NCBI GenBank assembly: GCA_903957405.1
Contig: CAJBPC010000344.1
Span: 1 to 8,996 of the forward strand
DNA length: 8,996 nt
Direction of reading: 5' to 3'
From: an uncultured bacterium
GTDB lineage: Bacteria; Bacteroidota; Bacteroidia; Chitinophagales; Chitinophagaceae
This document shows, piece after piece, positions 1-6,672 of this stretch. A program made the translations under genes and the position numbers. The first letter of the stretch is position 1. Each line of letters begins with the position of its first letter. The notes under the pieces were generated by a model that made no database searches, was not told the DNA's origin, and was given only the letters and a program-made list of their open reading frames with translations.

Positions 1-2253
1 ATACCGCTTGTTGAAGATGTTGTTCACCTGGAGTGTGAAAGCCACCTCTCCCGCGATCTTCACGGTCGGTTTCCAGGTGAGCAAGATATCCTGGAGATAG
101 TACTGATCCAGGCTGCGGCTTTCCCTGCCCGTATTATCGAGGTATTGCCGGCTTACGTATTTACTCAGCAGCGATATCTCCGTTCGTGGGATCGGACGCA
201 GGTTGAGTGATGCCGCGCCTGTGAGCGATGGGGAGAACGAGATGGTCGTCTTGTCGAATGGCTCGATTTTCTGGCCGCCGTTGTCGTAATCGTCGTAATA
301 TGCCGCGTATCCCATGATTCGGTTATTGCTCGCCGTTAGGTTCCCCTGCACATCGAAACAGTCTGCCGGCTTCCACCTGCCGCTCAGTTCCACACCCGCC
401 CGATAACTCTCGGGTATGTTCGTTCGCGCATACGCACCGACATCATTGATCATGCCCGTGAGGACGAGCTGGTTGTGATAGCGCATGTAATATCCGGTGA
501 CAGACCAGGAGCTTTTCGCCGACATTTTTTCATATCCGATCTCGAAGTCATGCAGCGTCTCATGGCTGGGTTGCTGTACCGCTCCCGCCTCGAAGTCATC
601 GCGGTTGGGTTCCTTGTTGGCCAAAGCCCATGACAGGTAAGCCCTTCCTGCAGGCAGTTTGTATTCGAAACCGATCTTTGGATTCAAGAAATTCCAGCGA
701 TTGTCGATCAGCAACCCGGGGTTGTTGCGGAATCCGTTCAGCTCATAACCGACATTACGGTATTGCAGGTCCGCAAAAAGACCAAGCCGTTGGGAAAGCC
801 GTTGTTGCCATTTCAGATAGAGGTTGACGTCGTTTTTGAACGCATCGAGGTCGTACCATTTCCGATCCTTGTCGATTCCCTGGCCCGCCCAGATGATCTT
901 CCCGTAATGTTCTCCGATGTATCTGGTGACTCCGCCCCCGGCGATGATCTCCTTTTTATCGTCTTTGTATTGCAGGGAGAATGTCTGTCCGAAATAATGA
1001 TTATCGAGCCATAACTGACGCACCAGGTCTGTACTCTTGAGGATGGCGCCGCCGATCGTCGGGTTGGGGATTCCGTAATCCAGATAGTCTTCATCCGCCT
1101 TGTATTGCTCGTAATAACCCATTCCCCGGGTATAGAAGAGTGCCGTCTGCAGGCTGAGTTTTTCGCTGAATTTGCGGTTGAAGAACAGCTGATAATGTGT
1201 CTGGCGGTAGTTGTCGGTCTCGTTTTCGTAGGGTTCCCCGGGTTTTTCGGTACCGGCGGAGTTGTAGGTCCGGTCGGTTTCCAGCATGGATTCCGGGATG
1301 CCGTTCCAGGCCTGATAGGTCTTTTCTTTTCCGGAAAACACATTGAGTCTTAGGGAAGTCTTTGGCTTCAGGTATGCACCCGAGAGGTGAAACGACTGAA
1401 GGTCGCTGGAGGCGCGGTCGACAAATCCGTCGCTTTTGATCCTGGAAAGCCTGGCATCGAATGTGAACTGTTCGTTGATCAATCCGGATCCCAGTTTCAC
1501 GGTGTTCTTCAAGGTATTGAACGATCCCGCACTGTTGTGCAGTTCTCCATAGGCCTTTTCGCGCGTTTCATTGGTGGACATGTTTATCGATGCCCCGAAA
1601 GCGCCGGTGCCGTTGCTGCTGGTGCCGACGCCCCGCTGTATCTGCACACTGTTCACGGAGGATGAGAAGTCTGGCAGATTCACGAAGAAGAGTCCCTGTG
1701 ATTCGGCATCGTTGTACGGTATGCCGTTCAGTGTTAGGTTTATCCTGGTCGCATCCGATCCTCGGATCCTGATTCCCGTGTAGCCGATACCGTTACCCGC
1801 ATCCGAATGGACCACGACCGAAGGCGTTTGATTCAGCAAAAAAGGGATGTCCTGCCCCATGTTCATCTTCTCGATCTCGCGTGCCCGGATCGTCACTTGC
1901 GTGAATGGAGCATGCTCCCCCGCACGCACTGCTTTGATCTCTATGGGTTGCATGATCGATTGCTTTCTCTCCAGCACCAACACCCAGGGCTGGTTGGTGG
2001 AAAGGCTGGTGTCAAGCCTTTTGTAACCAACGGAACTTACGGTCAATTGGTACATGCCTGTCGGCAGCGTTGCAAACTGGAACCTCCCGTCATCATCGGC
2101 GATCGTTTGTTGTCCGGTTGAAAGTCTGATGTTGGCACCCGGGATCCCACCGGTTTGGTTGAAGTCGGACACACGTCCGCGGATCGTTGATTGGGCGGTG
2201 GCCTCGTTCATGATCGAGAGGGCCGCAAAGAGTGTTACAATAGTCTTTTTCAC
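1..2253 (-). CDS. TonB-dependent outer-membrane receptor, TPP-riboswitch controlled (partial, C-terminus off the left edge)
   Basis: An uninterrupted reading frame of 751 codons runs from a GTG at 2253 to the window edge. The GTG is chosen because it begins a good signal peptide (KKTIVTLFAAL... ending ATAQ, cleavage near residue 21), which the ATG at 2211 would remove; an in-frame TGA lies six codons upstream of the GTG. Order of domains: carboxypeptidase-regulatory-like beta-sandwich (about 23-98, with IRGRVSD, IPGANI, DDDGRF and SSVGYK), a TonB-box-like segment (IEIKAVRA, about 104-111), plug (about 118-228, with IRIRGSDATR, NGIPYNDAESQG and QIQRGVGTSSNGTGAFG), then beta-barrel to the edge. 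The last visible residues, VNNIFNKRY, are typical of the end of the barrel, so perhaps 40-60 residues are missing. The family takes up ligands across the outer membrane using TonB energy. The TPP riboswitch in its leader makes thiamin or a precursor the likely ligand; the protein sequence alone does not prove that. Confidence 0.93.
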   Translation of the reverse strand, partial: MKKTIVTLFAALSIMNEATAQSTIRGRVSDFNQTGGIPGANIRLSTGQQTIADDDGRFQFATLPTGMYQLTVSSVGYKRLDTSLSTNQPWVLVLERKQSIMQPIEIKAVRAGEHAPFTQVTIRAREIEKMNMGQDIPFLLNQTPSVVVHSDAGNGIGYTGIRIRGSDATRINLTLNGIPYNDAESQGLFFVNLPDFSSSVNSVQIQRGVGTSSNGTGAFGASINMSTNETREKAYGELHNSAGSFNTLKNTVKLGSGLINEQFTFDARLSRIKSDGFVDRASSDLQSFHLSGAYLKPKTSLRLNVFSGKEKTYQAWNGIPESMLETDRTYNSAGTEKPGEPYENETDNYRQTHYQLFFNRKFSEKLSLQTALFYTRGMGYYEQYKADEDYLDYGIPNPTIGGAILKSTDLVRQLWLDNHYFGQTFSLQYKDDKKEIIAGGGVTRYIGEHYGKIIWAGQGIDKDRKWYDLDAFKNDVNLYLKWQQRLSQRLGLFADLQYRNVGYELNGFRNNPGLLIDNRWNFLNPKIGFEYKLPAGRAYLSWALANKEPNRDDFEAGAVQQPSHETLHDFEIGYEKMSAKSSWSVTGYYMRYHNQLVLTGMINDVGAYARTNIPESYRAGVELSGRWKPADCFDVQGNLTASNNRIMGYAAYYDDYDNGGQKIEPFDKTTISFSPSLTGAASLNLRPIPRTEISLLSKYVSRQYLDNTGRESRSLDQYYLQDILLTWKPTVKIAGEVAFTLQVNNIFNKRY

Positions 2254-2271
2254 GACTGTTTTTGATTGTCA

Positions 2272-2295
2272 GCCTGACTTTCTCACTGGTCAGGC
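2272..2295 (-). promoter_or_regulatory. Leader hairpin between TPP aptamer and receptor start
   Basis: A perfect 7-bp inverted repeat (GCCTGAC / GTCAGGC on the minus strand) with a 10-nt loop lies 18 nt before the GTG start. There is no T-run after it, so it is not a canonical intrinsic terminator. It could act as part of the riboswitch expression platform, affecting translation initiation or RNA stability. The pairing is seen in the sequence; the role is inferred. Confidence 0.45.
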
Positions 2296-2311
2296 CGGGT
2301 TCACAAAAACA

Positions 2312-2343
2312 GGAAAGGAGAGGAGTGACGCTCTATCCTTCCC
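2312..2343 (-). promoter_or_regulatory. Possible anti-P1 switching helix of the TPP riboswitch
   Basis: The 3' strand of aptamer helix P1 together with the next bases (GGGAAGGA, 2336-2343) can pair over 8 continuous positions, one of them G-U, with UCCUUUCC at 2312-2319. The intervening 16 nt contain a further GAG/CUC pairing. Formation of this helix would exclude P1, the classical way a riboswitch couples ligand binding to a downstream structure. The complementarity is directly visible; its use as the switch is inferred. Confidence 0.4.
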
Positions 2344-2429
2344 TGCGCAGGCATTATCCTGATCAGGTTCTACGGGTGTGATCTCAGCCCTTTGTCCGTT
2401 TTTGTTCGGATTTGGAGCACCCCGGGAAA
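2338..2429 (-). ncRNA. TPP riboswitch (THI element)
   Basis: Minus-strand RNA with the conserved THI-box elements in the right order: GGGGUGCUCC at the 5' side, CUGAGA (2382-2387) followed by ACACCCGUA, then ACCUGAUC and the GAUAAUGCC block (core 2352-2358), ending GCGCAGGGAA. P1 can form from UUUCCC (2424-2429) and GGGAAG (2338-2343), P2 from GGGUG with CACCC, and a variable P3 extension contains UCCG/CGGA. TPP aptamers sense thiamin pyrophosphate and normally switch off thiamin biosynthesis or transport genes when TPP is plentiful. Here the only downstream gene in the window is the TonB-dependent receptor, starting 85 bp after the aptamer. Confidence 0.96.
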
Positions 2430-2466
2430 CGCTGTATGCGTAGTGATACCTTCCGATATCAGTACG

Positions 2467-2496
2467 CAAATATAGTTAACCGCATTTTAACGCAAA
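2467..2496 (-). promoter_or_regulatory. Promoter of the TPP-riboswitch / receptor transcript
   Basis: On the minus strand a TTTG (2493-2496) is followed after 18 nt by TATATTTG (2467-2474), matching the Bacteroidota sigma factor consensus TTTG / TAnnTTTG closely. Transcription would begin near 2463, giving about 34 nt before the aptamer and a leader of roughly 210 nt before the GTG. Confidence 0.7.
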
Positions 2497-2513
2497 TCTG
2501 TTTTTCCGTTTTT

Positions 2514-2521
2514 TATGTTTG
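2514..2521 (+). promoter_or_regulatory. -7 box of the DUF2807 gene promoter
   Basis: TATGTTTG matches TAnnTTTG and lies only 12 nt before the ATG at 2534. No convincing -33 TTTG is present 18-20 nt upstream, so this is a half-supported promoter. If real, transcription would start at about 2525 and leave a leader of about 9 nt. It diverges from the receptor promoter, with which it shares the short region 2467-2533. Confidence 0.45.
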
Positions 2522-2533
2522 TAAAAAAACAAC

Positions 2534-3253
2534 ATGCTCAAAATATTCGCCTGCCTGGCTTTTTTCTTGCTGTCGCAGATATCCTCTGCACAGCATGATC
2601 CTTTCGGCAAAAACCCGAATGCGGAGCGGCGGGAAGTCGCGGCATTTGATAAAATATCGATACAGGGAGGTATCGATCTCGTACTTGTGGCGGATACACG
2701 CGAAGAGGTCTGGGTGAGTGGTCGTGACACGGAAGTGCGCGACCGCATCGTGACACGTGTCAACAACGGAACGCTGGAGATTTTTTTCGATGCCAGGACT
2801 GGCCTCAACTGGCCGGTCAACATGAAGCTGAAAGTGCATGTATCTTACAGGAAACTGTCATCTCTTGCCGTAAGTGGGTCCTGTGATGTCGTTGCAGAGG
2901 GCACCATTCGTGCGGAGTCATTCAGCCTTTCACTCAATGGCTCAAGTGATTTCAAAGGAACTTTCGATGTCAGATCTTTGGAGATCCGTCAGAGTGGCAG
3001 TTCTGATAGTCAAATCGCTGGCTCGGCGGAAAAAGCGAAGATAACACTGAGTGGTGCAAGTGACCTCAAAGCGTACGGGCTGGTTATCGATAACGCCATC
3101 GTCCGTGTCTCCGGAGCTTCTGATGCACAGATCACGATGAATGGAGAAATGGAAGTACGTGCAAGTGGTGCGAGTGATGTACTGTATAAAGGGACGGGTT
3201 CTGTTCGTACCGTGGAGTCCAGTGGCGCCAGTTCCGTCAAAAAGGTGGATTGA
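2534..3253 (+). CDS. Secreted DUF2807 (head GIN domain) beta-solenoid protein
   Basis: 239 residues. The N-terminus is a signal peptide (MLKIFACLAFFLLSQISSA, cleavage near residue 19-20) with no lipobox Cys, so export to the periplasm or beyond is expected. After a short linker, residues about 36-110 match the start of the DUF2807 fold (FDKISIQGGIDLVLV, then NNGTLEIFF). From residue 114 a motif of the form [S/N]-G-[S/A]-S-D or a close variant recurs at 114, 135, 154, 173, 193, 211 and 230, every 18-21 residues, as expected for stacked turns of a beta-solenoid. The function of this family is not established; adhesion or envelope roles are guesses. It starts at ATG 2534 without a Shine-Dalgarno sequence and stands alone between a divergent receptor and a 126-bp gap. 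Confidence 0.9.
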   Translation: MLKIFACLAFFLLSQISSAQHDPFGKNPNAERREVAAFDKISIQGGIDLVLVADTREEVWVSGRDTEVRDRIVTRVNNGTLEIFFDARTGLNWPVNMKLKVHVSYRKLSSLAVSGSCDVVAEGTIRAESFSLSLNGSSDFKGTFDVRSLEIRQSGSSDSQIAGSAEKAKITLSGASDLKAYGLVIDNAIVRVSGASDAQITMNGEMEVRASGASDVLYKGTGSVRTVESSGASSVKKVD

Positions 3254-3379
3254 AGGAGGCTTTTCGTTGACTTGAAACCGGATTGCCGGAGCAGTTCAAT
3301 TCAGGTGCATGGTTTTTTTGTCGTAACTTAACTATTGTTTCAACTGCATAGACGATAAAGTCTTTCACAGGTACAAGCC

Positions 3380-3916
3380 ATGATCCACATCCATGCCACG
3401 CAAAAGCTTCTGGCGACCAGTCGCATCGATTCTGTCATGCTGGTCACTGAACAAACAGCGGACCAGCAAATGCACAATTGGTACGCGACCCTCATCAGTT
3501 CCGGATACCAGGGGAAAACATTTGTCCTGTACTTTCATGAACCATCCATGCTGATGGTCATCACTAAAGGACGAACGATTGCCACCACCTATGCGTCTTT
3601 CCGTGAACGATTGAAAAAATTACTCCATAGGTTGGAATTTCCCGCCGACTTCATCGAACGGGAGATTCTGCTCACCGAAACGCATGTGACCGGAAAGACA
3701 TCCAACAGGAGCATGCTCTCTGTTATAAACCAATCCATGTACATGATCGATTGGAAATTCCGGATGTTTGAAGCATACGATTTGATCGATAGCGACGAGA
3801 TTGAAGACCTTCAGATGGGTTTGATGTTTTCCATCCGCGGAAAAGGATATACAACCCCACATGATTTTTGGCAGAATGCCCTTGGATGCAAGCTCCACAA
3901 ACGGCCTAAATTTTAA
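3380..3916 (+). CDS. DUF6933-like protein of unknown function
   Basis: 178 residues, no signal peptide or membrane segment, so cytoplasmic. It opens with IHIHATQKLL, has NWYATLI (33-39), then a hydrophobic strand KTFVLYFHEPSMLMVIT (46-62), an amphipathic helix rich in Arg/Lys (about 73-84), and a KTSNRSMLSVINQ block (106-118). This order, CTKKLL-like start, W-(H/Y)-A-N/T-L, strand pair, then T-x-N-R-S-x-L-x-x-(M/I)-N, is what I remember of DUF6933. The C-terminal 60 residues are acidic then basic and I recognise nothing in them. Start at ATG 3380, with no Shine-Dalgarno sequence. Its neighbours give no functional hint: a 126-bp gap to the DUF2807 gene and non-coding sequence after it. The reading frame is certain enough; the family name less so. 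Confidence 0.75.
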   Translation: MIHIHATQKLLATSRIDSVMLVTEQTADQQMHNWYATLISSGYQGKTFVLYFHEPSMLMVITKGRTIATTYASFRERLKKLLHRLEFPADFIEREILLTETHVTGKTSNRSMLSVINQSMYMIDWKFRMFEAYDLIDSDEIEDLQMGLMFSIRGKGYTTPHDFWQNALGCKLHKRPKF

Positions 3917-4094
3917 AGCACAACCATTTTTTCGGACTTTGTCGCATGGATGCTTATTGAAAGTCCACCCACCGGCTTCTTTTGAAAAGTACGGGTGCGT
4001 CGCCCATCCAGGGCTTGACCGGTGATTCATGGTATGTCTACAAACAACACATAGATCTTCCGGTTTAGCGTTTCGATCATGTCGGTTTTTCAAC
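3917..4094. other. Non-coding gap with no recognisable gene
   Basis: I see no convincing gene here. It holds a 7-bp inverted repeat (3934-3940 with 3961-3967, GGACTTT/AAAGTCC, 20-nt loop, no T-run) and a 35-codon plus-strand open stretch (3961-4068) that begins right after a stop, has no usable start near its beginning and resembles nothing I know. Together with the tRNA relic next to it, this suggests decayed sequence. Confidence 0.5.
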
Positions 4095-4190
4095 AAAAAG
4101 AAGATGGTAAGCAGCCTCTATGACGTTGCGAAGGGCGAGATTAAAGTTTCGTCTGGCGTGGGGGCAGGTCCTTTGCGGCGGACTACGTCC
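4095..4190 (-). pseudogene. Decayed duplicate of the tRNA-fMet gene with its terminator remnant (candidate)
   Basis: Positions 4111-4145 match the 3' part of the intact tRNA-fMet gene and its trailer (4226-4260) at about 28 of 35 positions, with an exact offset of 115 bp; the shared block includes GTTGCGAAGGG. In both copies a T-run on the minus strand follows at the same distance (4095-4099 here, 4208-4213 in the intact gene), but in this copy the terminator stem has lost its complementarity. Upstream the match weakens: GACGTAG here against GAAGTAG in the 5' acceptor region, with a net loss of about 5 nt between them and no intact T-stem or CAT anticodon. I read it as a tandem tRNA copy that has decayed; an old integration scar is the alternative. 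Confidence 0.45.
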
Positions 4191-4206
4191 CGACGATGGC
4201 ATGAAT

Positions 4207-4233
4207 GAAAAAAGGCGGCTCGAAAGCCGCCTC
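4207..4233 (-). terminator. Rho-independent terminator of tRNA-fMet
   Basis: On the minus strand GGCGGCT-TTCG-AGCCGCC forms a perfect 7-bp GC-rich stem with a stable TTCG tetraloop (4214-4231) followed by six T (4208-4213). It begins 8 nt after the tRNA 3' end. No CDS on this strand ends here, so it serves the tRNA. Confidence 0.93.
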
Positions 4234-4240
4234 TGTGAAG

Positions 4241-4312
<72 letters not shown>

Positions 4313-4322
4313 ATTTGTTCTG

Positions 4323-4354
4323 CGAAGATATGGCTTGTAATTAAACCAGCCAAA
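4323..4354 (-). promoter_or_regulatory. Promoter of tRNA-fMet
   Basis: On the minus strand TTTG (4351-4354), 20 nt, then TATCTTCG (4323-4330), seven of eight positions of the Bacteroidota pattern TAnnTTTG if the two n positions are counted as matches. Transcription near 4319 would leave about 7 nt of 5' leader for RNase P to remove. Confidence 0.55.
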
Positions 4355-4369
4355 GTTTTTTTCAGGAGT

Positions 4370-4377
4370 TACCTTTG
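4370..4377 (+). promoter_or_regulatory. -7 box of the era promoter
   Basis: TACCTTTG fits TAnnTTTG exactly, 10 nt before the era ATG. A -33 TTTG at the usual distance is missing, though a T-run (4356-4362) lies just upstream. Start of transcription would be near 4381, giving an almost leaderless era mRNA. It lies back to back with the tRNA-fMet promoter. Confidence 0.45.
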
Positions 4378-4387
4378 TGGGACAATC

Positions 4388-5257
4388 ATGAAATCAGGAT
4401 TCGTAAGCATCTTCGGAAAACCGAACGCAGGAAAGAGCACTTTAGTGAACGCATTAGTAGGTGAAAAGCTGGCTATTGTTTCCCATAAGTCACAGACGAC
4501 AAGGCATCGCATCCGGGCTTTTCTCAACAGCCCGGAGTATCAGATCATCTTCTCCGACACGCCGGGCATCATCGAACCGGAATACCGGCTGCATGAAAAG
4601 ATGATGCAAGCCGTCAAGGGCAGTCTCGAAGACGCCGACCTGGCGCTGCTGCTGGTGGATGTGAGAAAGCCAGTAGAAGAGGCCGATCAGGTGTTTTCGG
4701 TATTGCGGCTTAAAGTGCCGGCCATCGTGGTCGTGAACAAGACGGACATGGTGTCTCCTGAAAAGGCCGATCAGGTCATTTCCTTTTTTCGCCGGCAACC
4801 ATACTGCAAGGAAGTGATCGCTGTGTCAGCCCTTAAAAAAGCCAACCTGGAAAAGCTGCTGGAGACGATCCTGAGTTATCTTTCGGAAGGAGAGGCTTTC
4901 TTCTCCGATGACGACCTCACCGATATGCCCACCCGTTTCTTTGTGGGGGAGATCATCCGCGAAAAAGTCTTCGAACTGTATGACGAGGAGATCCCCTACC
5001 AGGCCACGGTGATGGTCAGGGAATTCAAGGAAAAGCAGACGCTCATCAAGATCACGGCCGATGTGGTCGTGCAGCGGGAGTCGCAGAAGGCCATCATCAT
5101 AGGAGAAGGTGGACGCATGATCAAGCGCCTTGGAACCGATGCCCGGAAGGATATCGAGGTTTTCCTCGGCAGCAAGGTTTTTCTCGAGCTTTTCGTGAAA
5201 GTCCGCCCAAACTGGAGGGATAACGACCTCCATCTGCGGGAATACGGATACAGTTGA
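4388..5257 (+). CDS. era: GTPase Era
   Basis: 289 residues, normal for Era, which binds the 3' end of 16S rRNA through its KH domain and acts in 30S subunit assembly. GTPase motifs in order: G1 GKPNAGKS (10-17), switch I with SQTTRHRI (35-42), G3 DTPG (57-60), G4 NKTD (117-120), G5 SALK (147-149 region). The C-terminal KH domain (about 205-280) shows IIIGEGGRMIK with the GxxG loop at 239-242. The ATG at 4388 is chosen because the family begins with (M)KSGFVSIFGKPN; the frame stays open upstream to 4205 but those 61 codons would run across the tRNA-fMet gene and its terminator. der follows after 77 bp on the same strand, so the two ribosome-assembly GTPases may be co-transcribed. Confidence 0.97.
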   Translation: MKSGFVSIFGKPNAGKSTLVNALVGEKLAIVSHKSQTTRHRIRAFLNSPEYQIIFSDTPGIIEPEYRLHEKMMQAVKGSLEDADLALLLVDVRKPVEEADQVFSVLRLKVPAIVVVNKTDMVSPEKADQVISFFRRQPYCKEVIAVSALKKANLEKLLETILSYLSEGEAFFSDDDLTDMPTRFFVGEIIREKVFELYDEEIPYQATVMVREFKEKQTLIKITADVVVQRESQKAIIIGEGGRMIKRLGTDARKDIEVFLGSKVFLELFVKVRPNWRDNDLHLREYGYS

Positions 5258-5334
5258 ATCGTCAGCAGACATAAATGCATTTTGTGCCCTGCCTTTTTTA
5301 AGCCAATTTGCATCCGCAAACCAATTACAATATA

Positions 5335-6648
5335 ATGCCCGGATTTACAGTCGCCATCGTAGGAAGACCCAATGTGGGCAAAAGCACTTTCTTCAACCGC
5401 CTCATAGAGCAGCGTAAAGCCATAGTGGAAAACACTCCCGGAGTGACAAGGGATCGCCAATATGGCATCTGCGAGTGGAGTGGAAAGAGTTTCAATATCA
5501 TCGACACCGGCGGTTTTGTTCCGGAGGGTACCGCAGTCTTTGAAAAAGAGATCCGCCAGCAGGTCATGATCGCCATAGAAGAGTCCAACGCCATCGTCTT
5601 CATGGTCGATGCCGCCACCGGCATCACTGATTTCGATGAGTCTGTCGCAGATATGCTCCGCAGGTCGACAAAGCCCGTATTCCTTGTTGTGAACAAGGTC
5701 GACAACAGCGCAAGGCTGCTGGAGGCAGCTGAGTTCTACAGCCTTGGATTCGAACAAAACTATTTCCTGTCATCCATATCCGGCAGCGGCACCGGCGACT
5801 TGCTGGATGATATTGCCGCCCTCATGCCAAATCTCGATGAGGAAGAGGTGGACGCCAATGCCATTCCGCGATTCGCCATCATCGGTCAGCCGAATGTGGG
5901 GAAATCTTCGTTGCTGAATGCATTGGTGGGCTCCGAACGCACCATCGTGAGTGATATCGCTGGTACGACAAGGGATACGATCCATACGCACTACAAACTC
6001 TTCCAGAAAGAGTTCGTCCTCATTGATACCGCCGGTATTCGTCGGAAGGCCCGTGTGGATGAGGATCTTGAATTCTACTCGGTCATCCGCGCCATCAAGG
6101 CGGTGGATGAAGCCGACGTCTGCCTTCTTTTGATAGATGCGGAAAAAGGGATCACCCAACAGGATCTCAACATCTTCTCCCTCGCAGCCAAAAAAGGGAA
6201 AGGGATCGTGCTGCTGGTCAATAAATGGGATCTGCTCGAACGGGAGACGAATACGGCACGTGATCAAGAAAAGGAACTCAAACAGCGCCTCGCCCCATTC
6301 AACGATGTCCCCATCCTCTTCATCTCTGCAAAGGAAAAACTGAGGATATTCAAGGTCATCGAGACTGCATTGGAAGTGCATGAGAACAGACTCCGGAAAG
6401 TGCCTACCTCCAAACTCAACGACGTGATGTTGAAGGCCATCGAATCATACCATCCACCAGTTGTCAGAGGCAATACGGTCAAGGTGAAATACGTCACGCA
6501 GCTGCCCACCGTGGTGCCGAGTTTCGCATTCTTTTGCAACTATCCGGATGACATCAAGACGCCATACCGGAATTATCTTGAAAACAAGATCCGCGAACAC
6601 TTCAATTTCAGGGGTGTCCCGGTCAGGATTTTCTTCCGGAAGAAATAA
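5335..6648 (+). CDS. der: GTPase Der (EngA), double-GTPase ribosome assembly factor
   Basis: 437 residues, the usual compact Der length. It has two tandem GTPase domains and a C-terminal KH-like domain, and works in 50S subunit maturation. Domain 1: GRPNVGKS (10-17), TPGVTRD (34-40), DTGG (57-60), NKVD (120-123). Domain 2: GQPNVGKS (184-191), AGTTRD (209-214), DTAG (231-234), NKWD (296-299), SAKE (331-334). KH-like domain about 350-437, with TSKLND, the GNTVKVKYVTQ strand and PVRIFFRKK at the end. The ATG at 5335 gives the family start MPGFTVAIVGRPN; a TTG at 5308 would add nine unlikely residues. A weak promoter-like pair (TTTG 5281-5284, CCAATTTG 5303-5310) lies in the 77-bp gap after era. 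The stop lies 24 bp from the stop of the convergent DUF4954 gene. Confidence 0.97.
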   Translation: MPGFTVAIVGRPNVGKSTFFNRLIEQRKAIVENTPGVTRDRQYGICEWSGKSFNIIDTGGFVPEGTAVFEKEIRQQVMIAIEESNAIVFMVDAATGITDFDESVADMLRRSTKPVFLVVNKVDNSARLLEAAEFYSLGFEQNYFLSSISGSGTGDLLDDIAALMPNLDEEEVDANAIPRFAIIGQPNVGKSSLLNALVGSERTIVSDIAGTTRDTIHTHYKLFQKEFVLIDTAGIRRKARVDEDLEFYSVIRAIKAVDEADVCLLLIDAEKGITQQDLNIFSLAAKKGKGIVLLVNKWDLLERETNTARDQEKELKQRLAPFNDVPILFISAKEKLRIFKVIETALEVHENRLRKVPTSKLNDVMLKAIESYHPPVVRGNTVKVKYVTQLPTVVPSFAFFCNYPDDIKTPYRNYLENKIREHFNFRGVPVRIFFRKK

Positions 6649-6672
6649 GGTTGAGCCGATAGGAAAGACAGG

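Noticed and set aside
813..1343. 176-codon open frame on the minus strand and several plus-strand frames inside the receptor gene
   Set aside because: They are out-of-frame shadows of the receptor: low-complexity Arg/Pro/Thr-rich products, no family resemblance, while the receptor frame is continuous and clearly real.
3272..3299. Possible terminator hairpin after the DUF2807 gene (CCGG/CCGG inside TTGAA/TTCAA), with a T-run at 3312-3318
   Set aside because: The inner stem is only 4 bp, the outer stem is asymmetric, and the T-run is 12 nt away, so it is too weak to call.
3312..3340. Promoter-like TTTTTTTG followed by TATTGTTT before the DUF6933-like gene
   Set aside because: The spacing is too short (about 12 nt) and the second box does not fit TAnnTTTG.
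3934..3967. 7-bp inverted repeat after the DUF6933-like gene
   Set aside because: The loop is 20 nt and no T-run follows; a repeat of this size is expected by chance in several hundred bases.
3620..4096. 158-codon minus-strand frame antisense to the DUF6933-like gene, with a few Cys and His residues
   Set aside because: Its product resembles nothing known, its N-terminal part lies in apparently decayed sequence, and most of it is antisense to a gene with better features. The Cys/His residues do not form a recognisable zinc motif.
5770..6381. 203-codon minus-strand frame inside der
   Set aside because: Fully antisense to the conserved second GTPase domain of Der; composition is that of a complementary-strand shadow.
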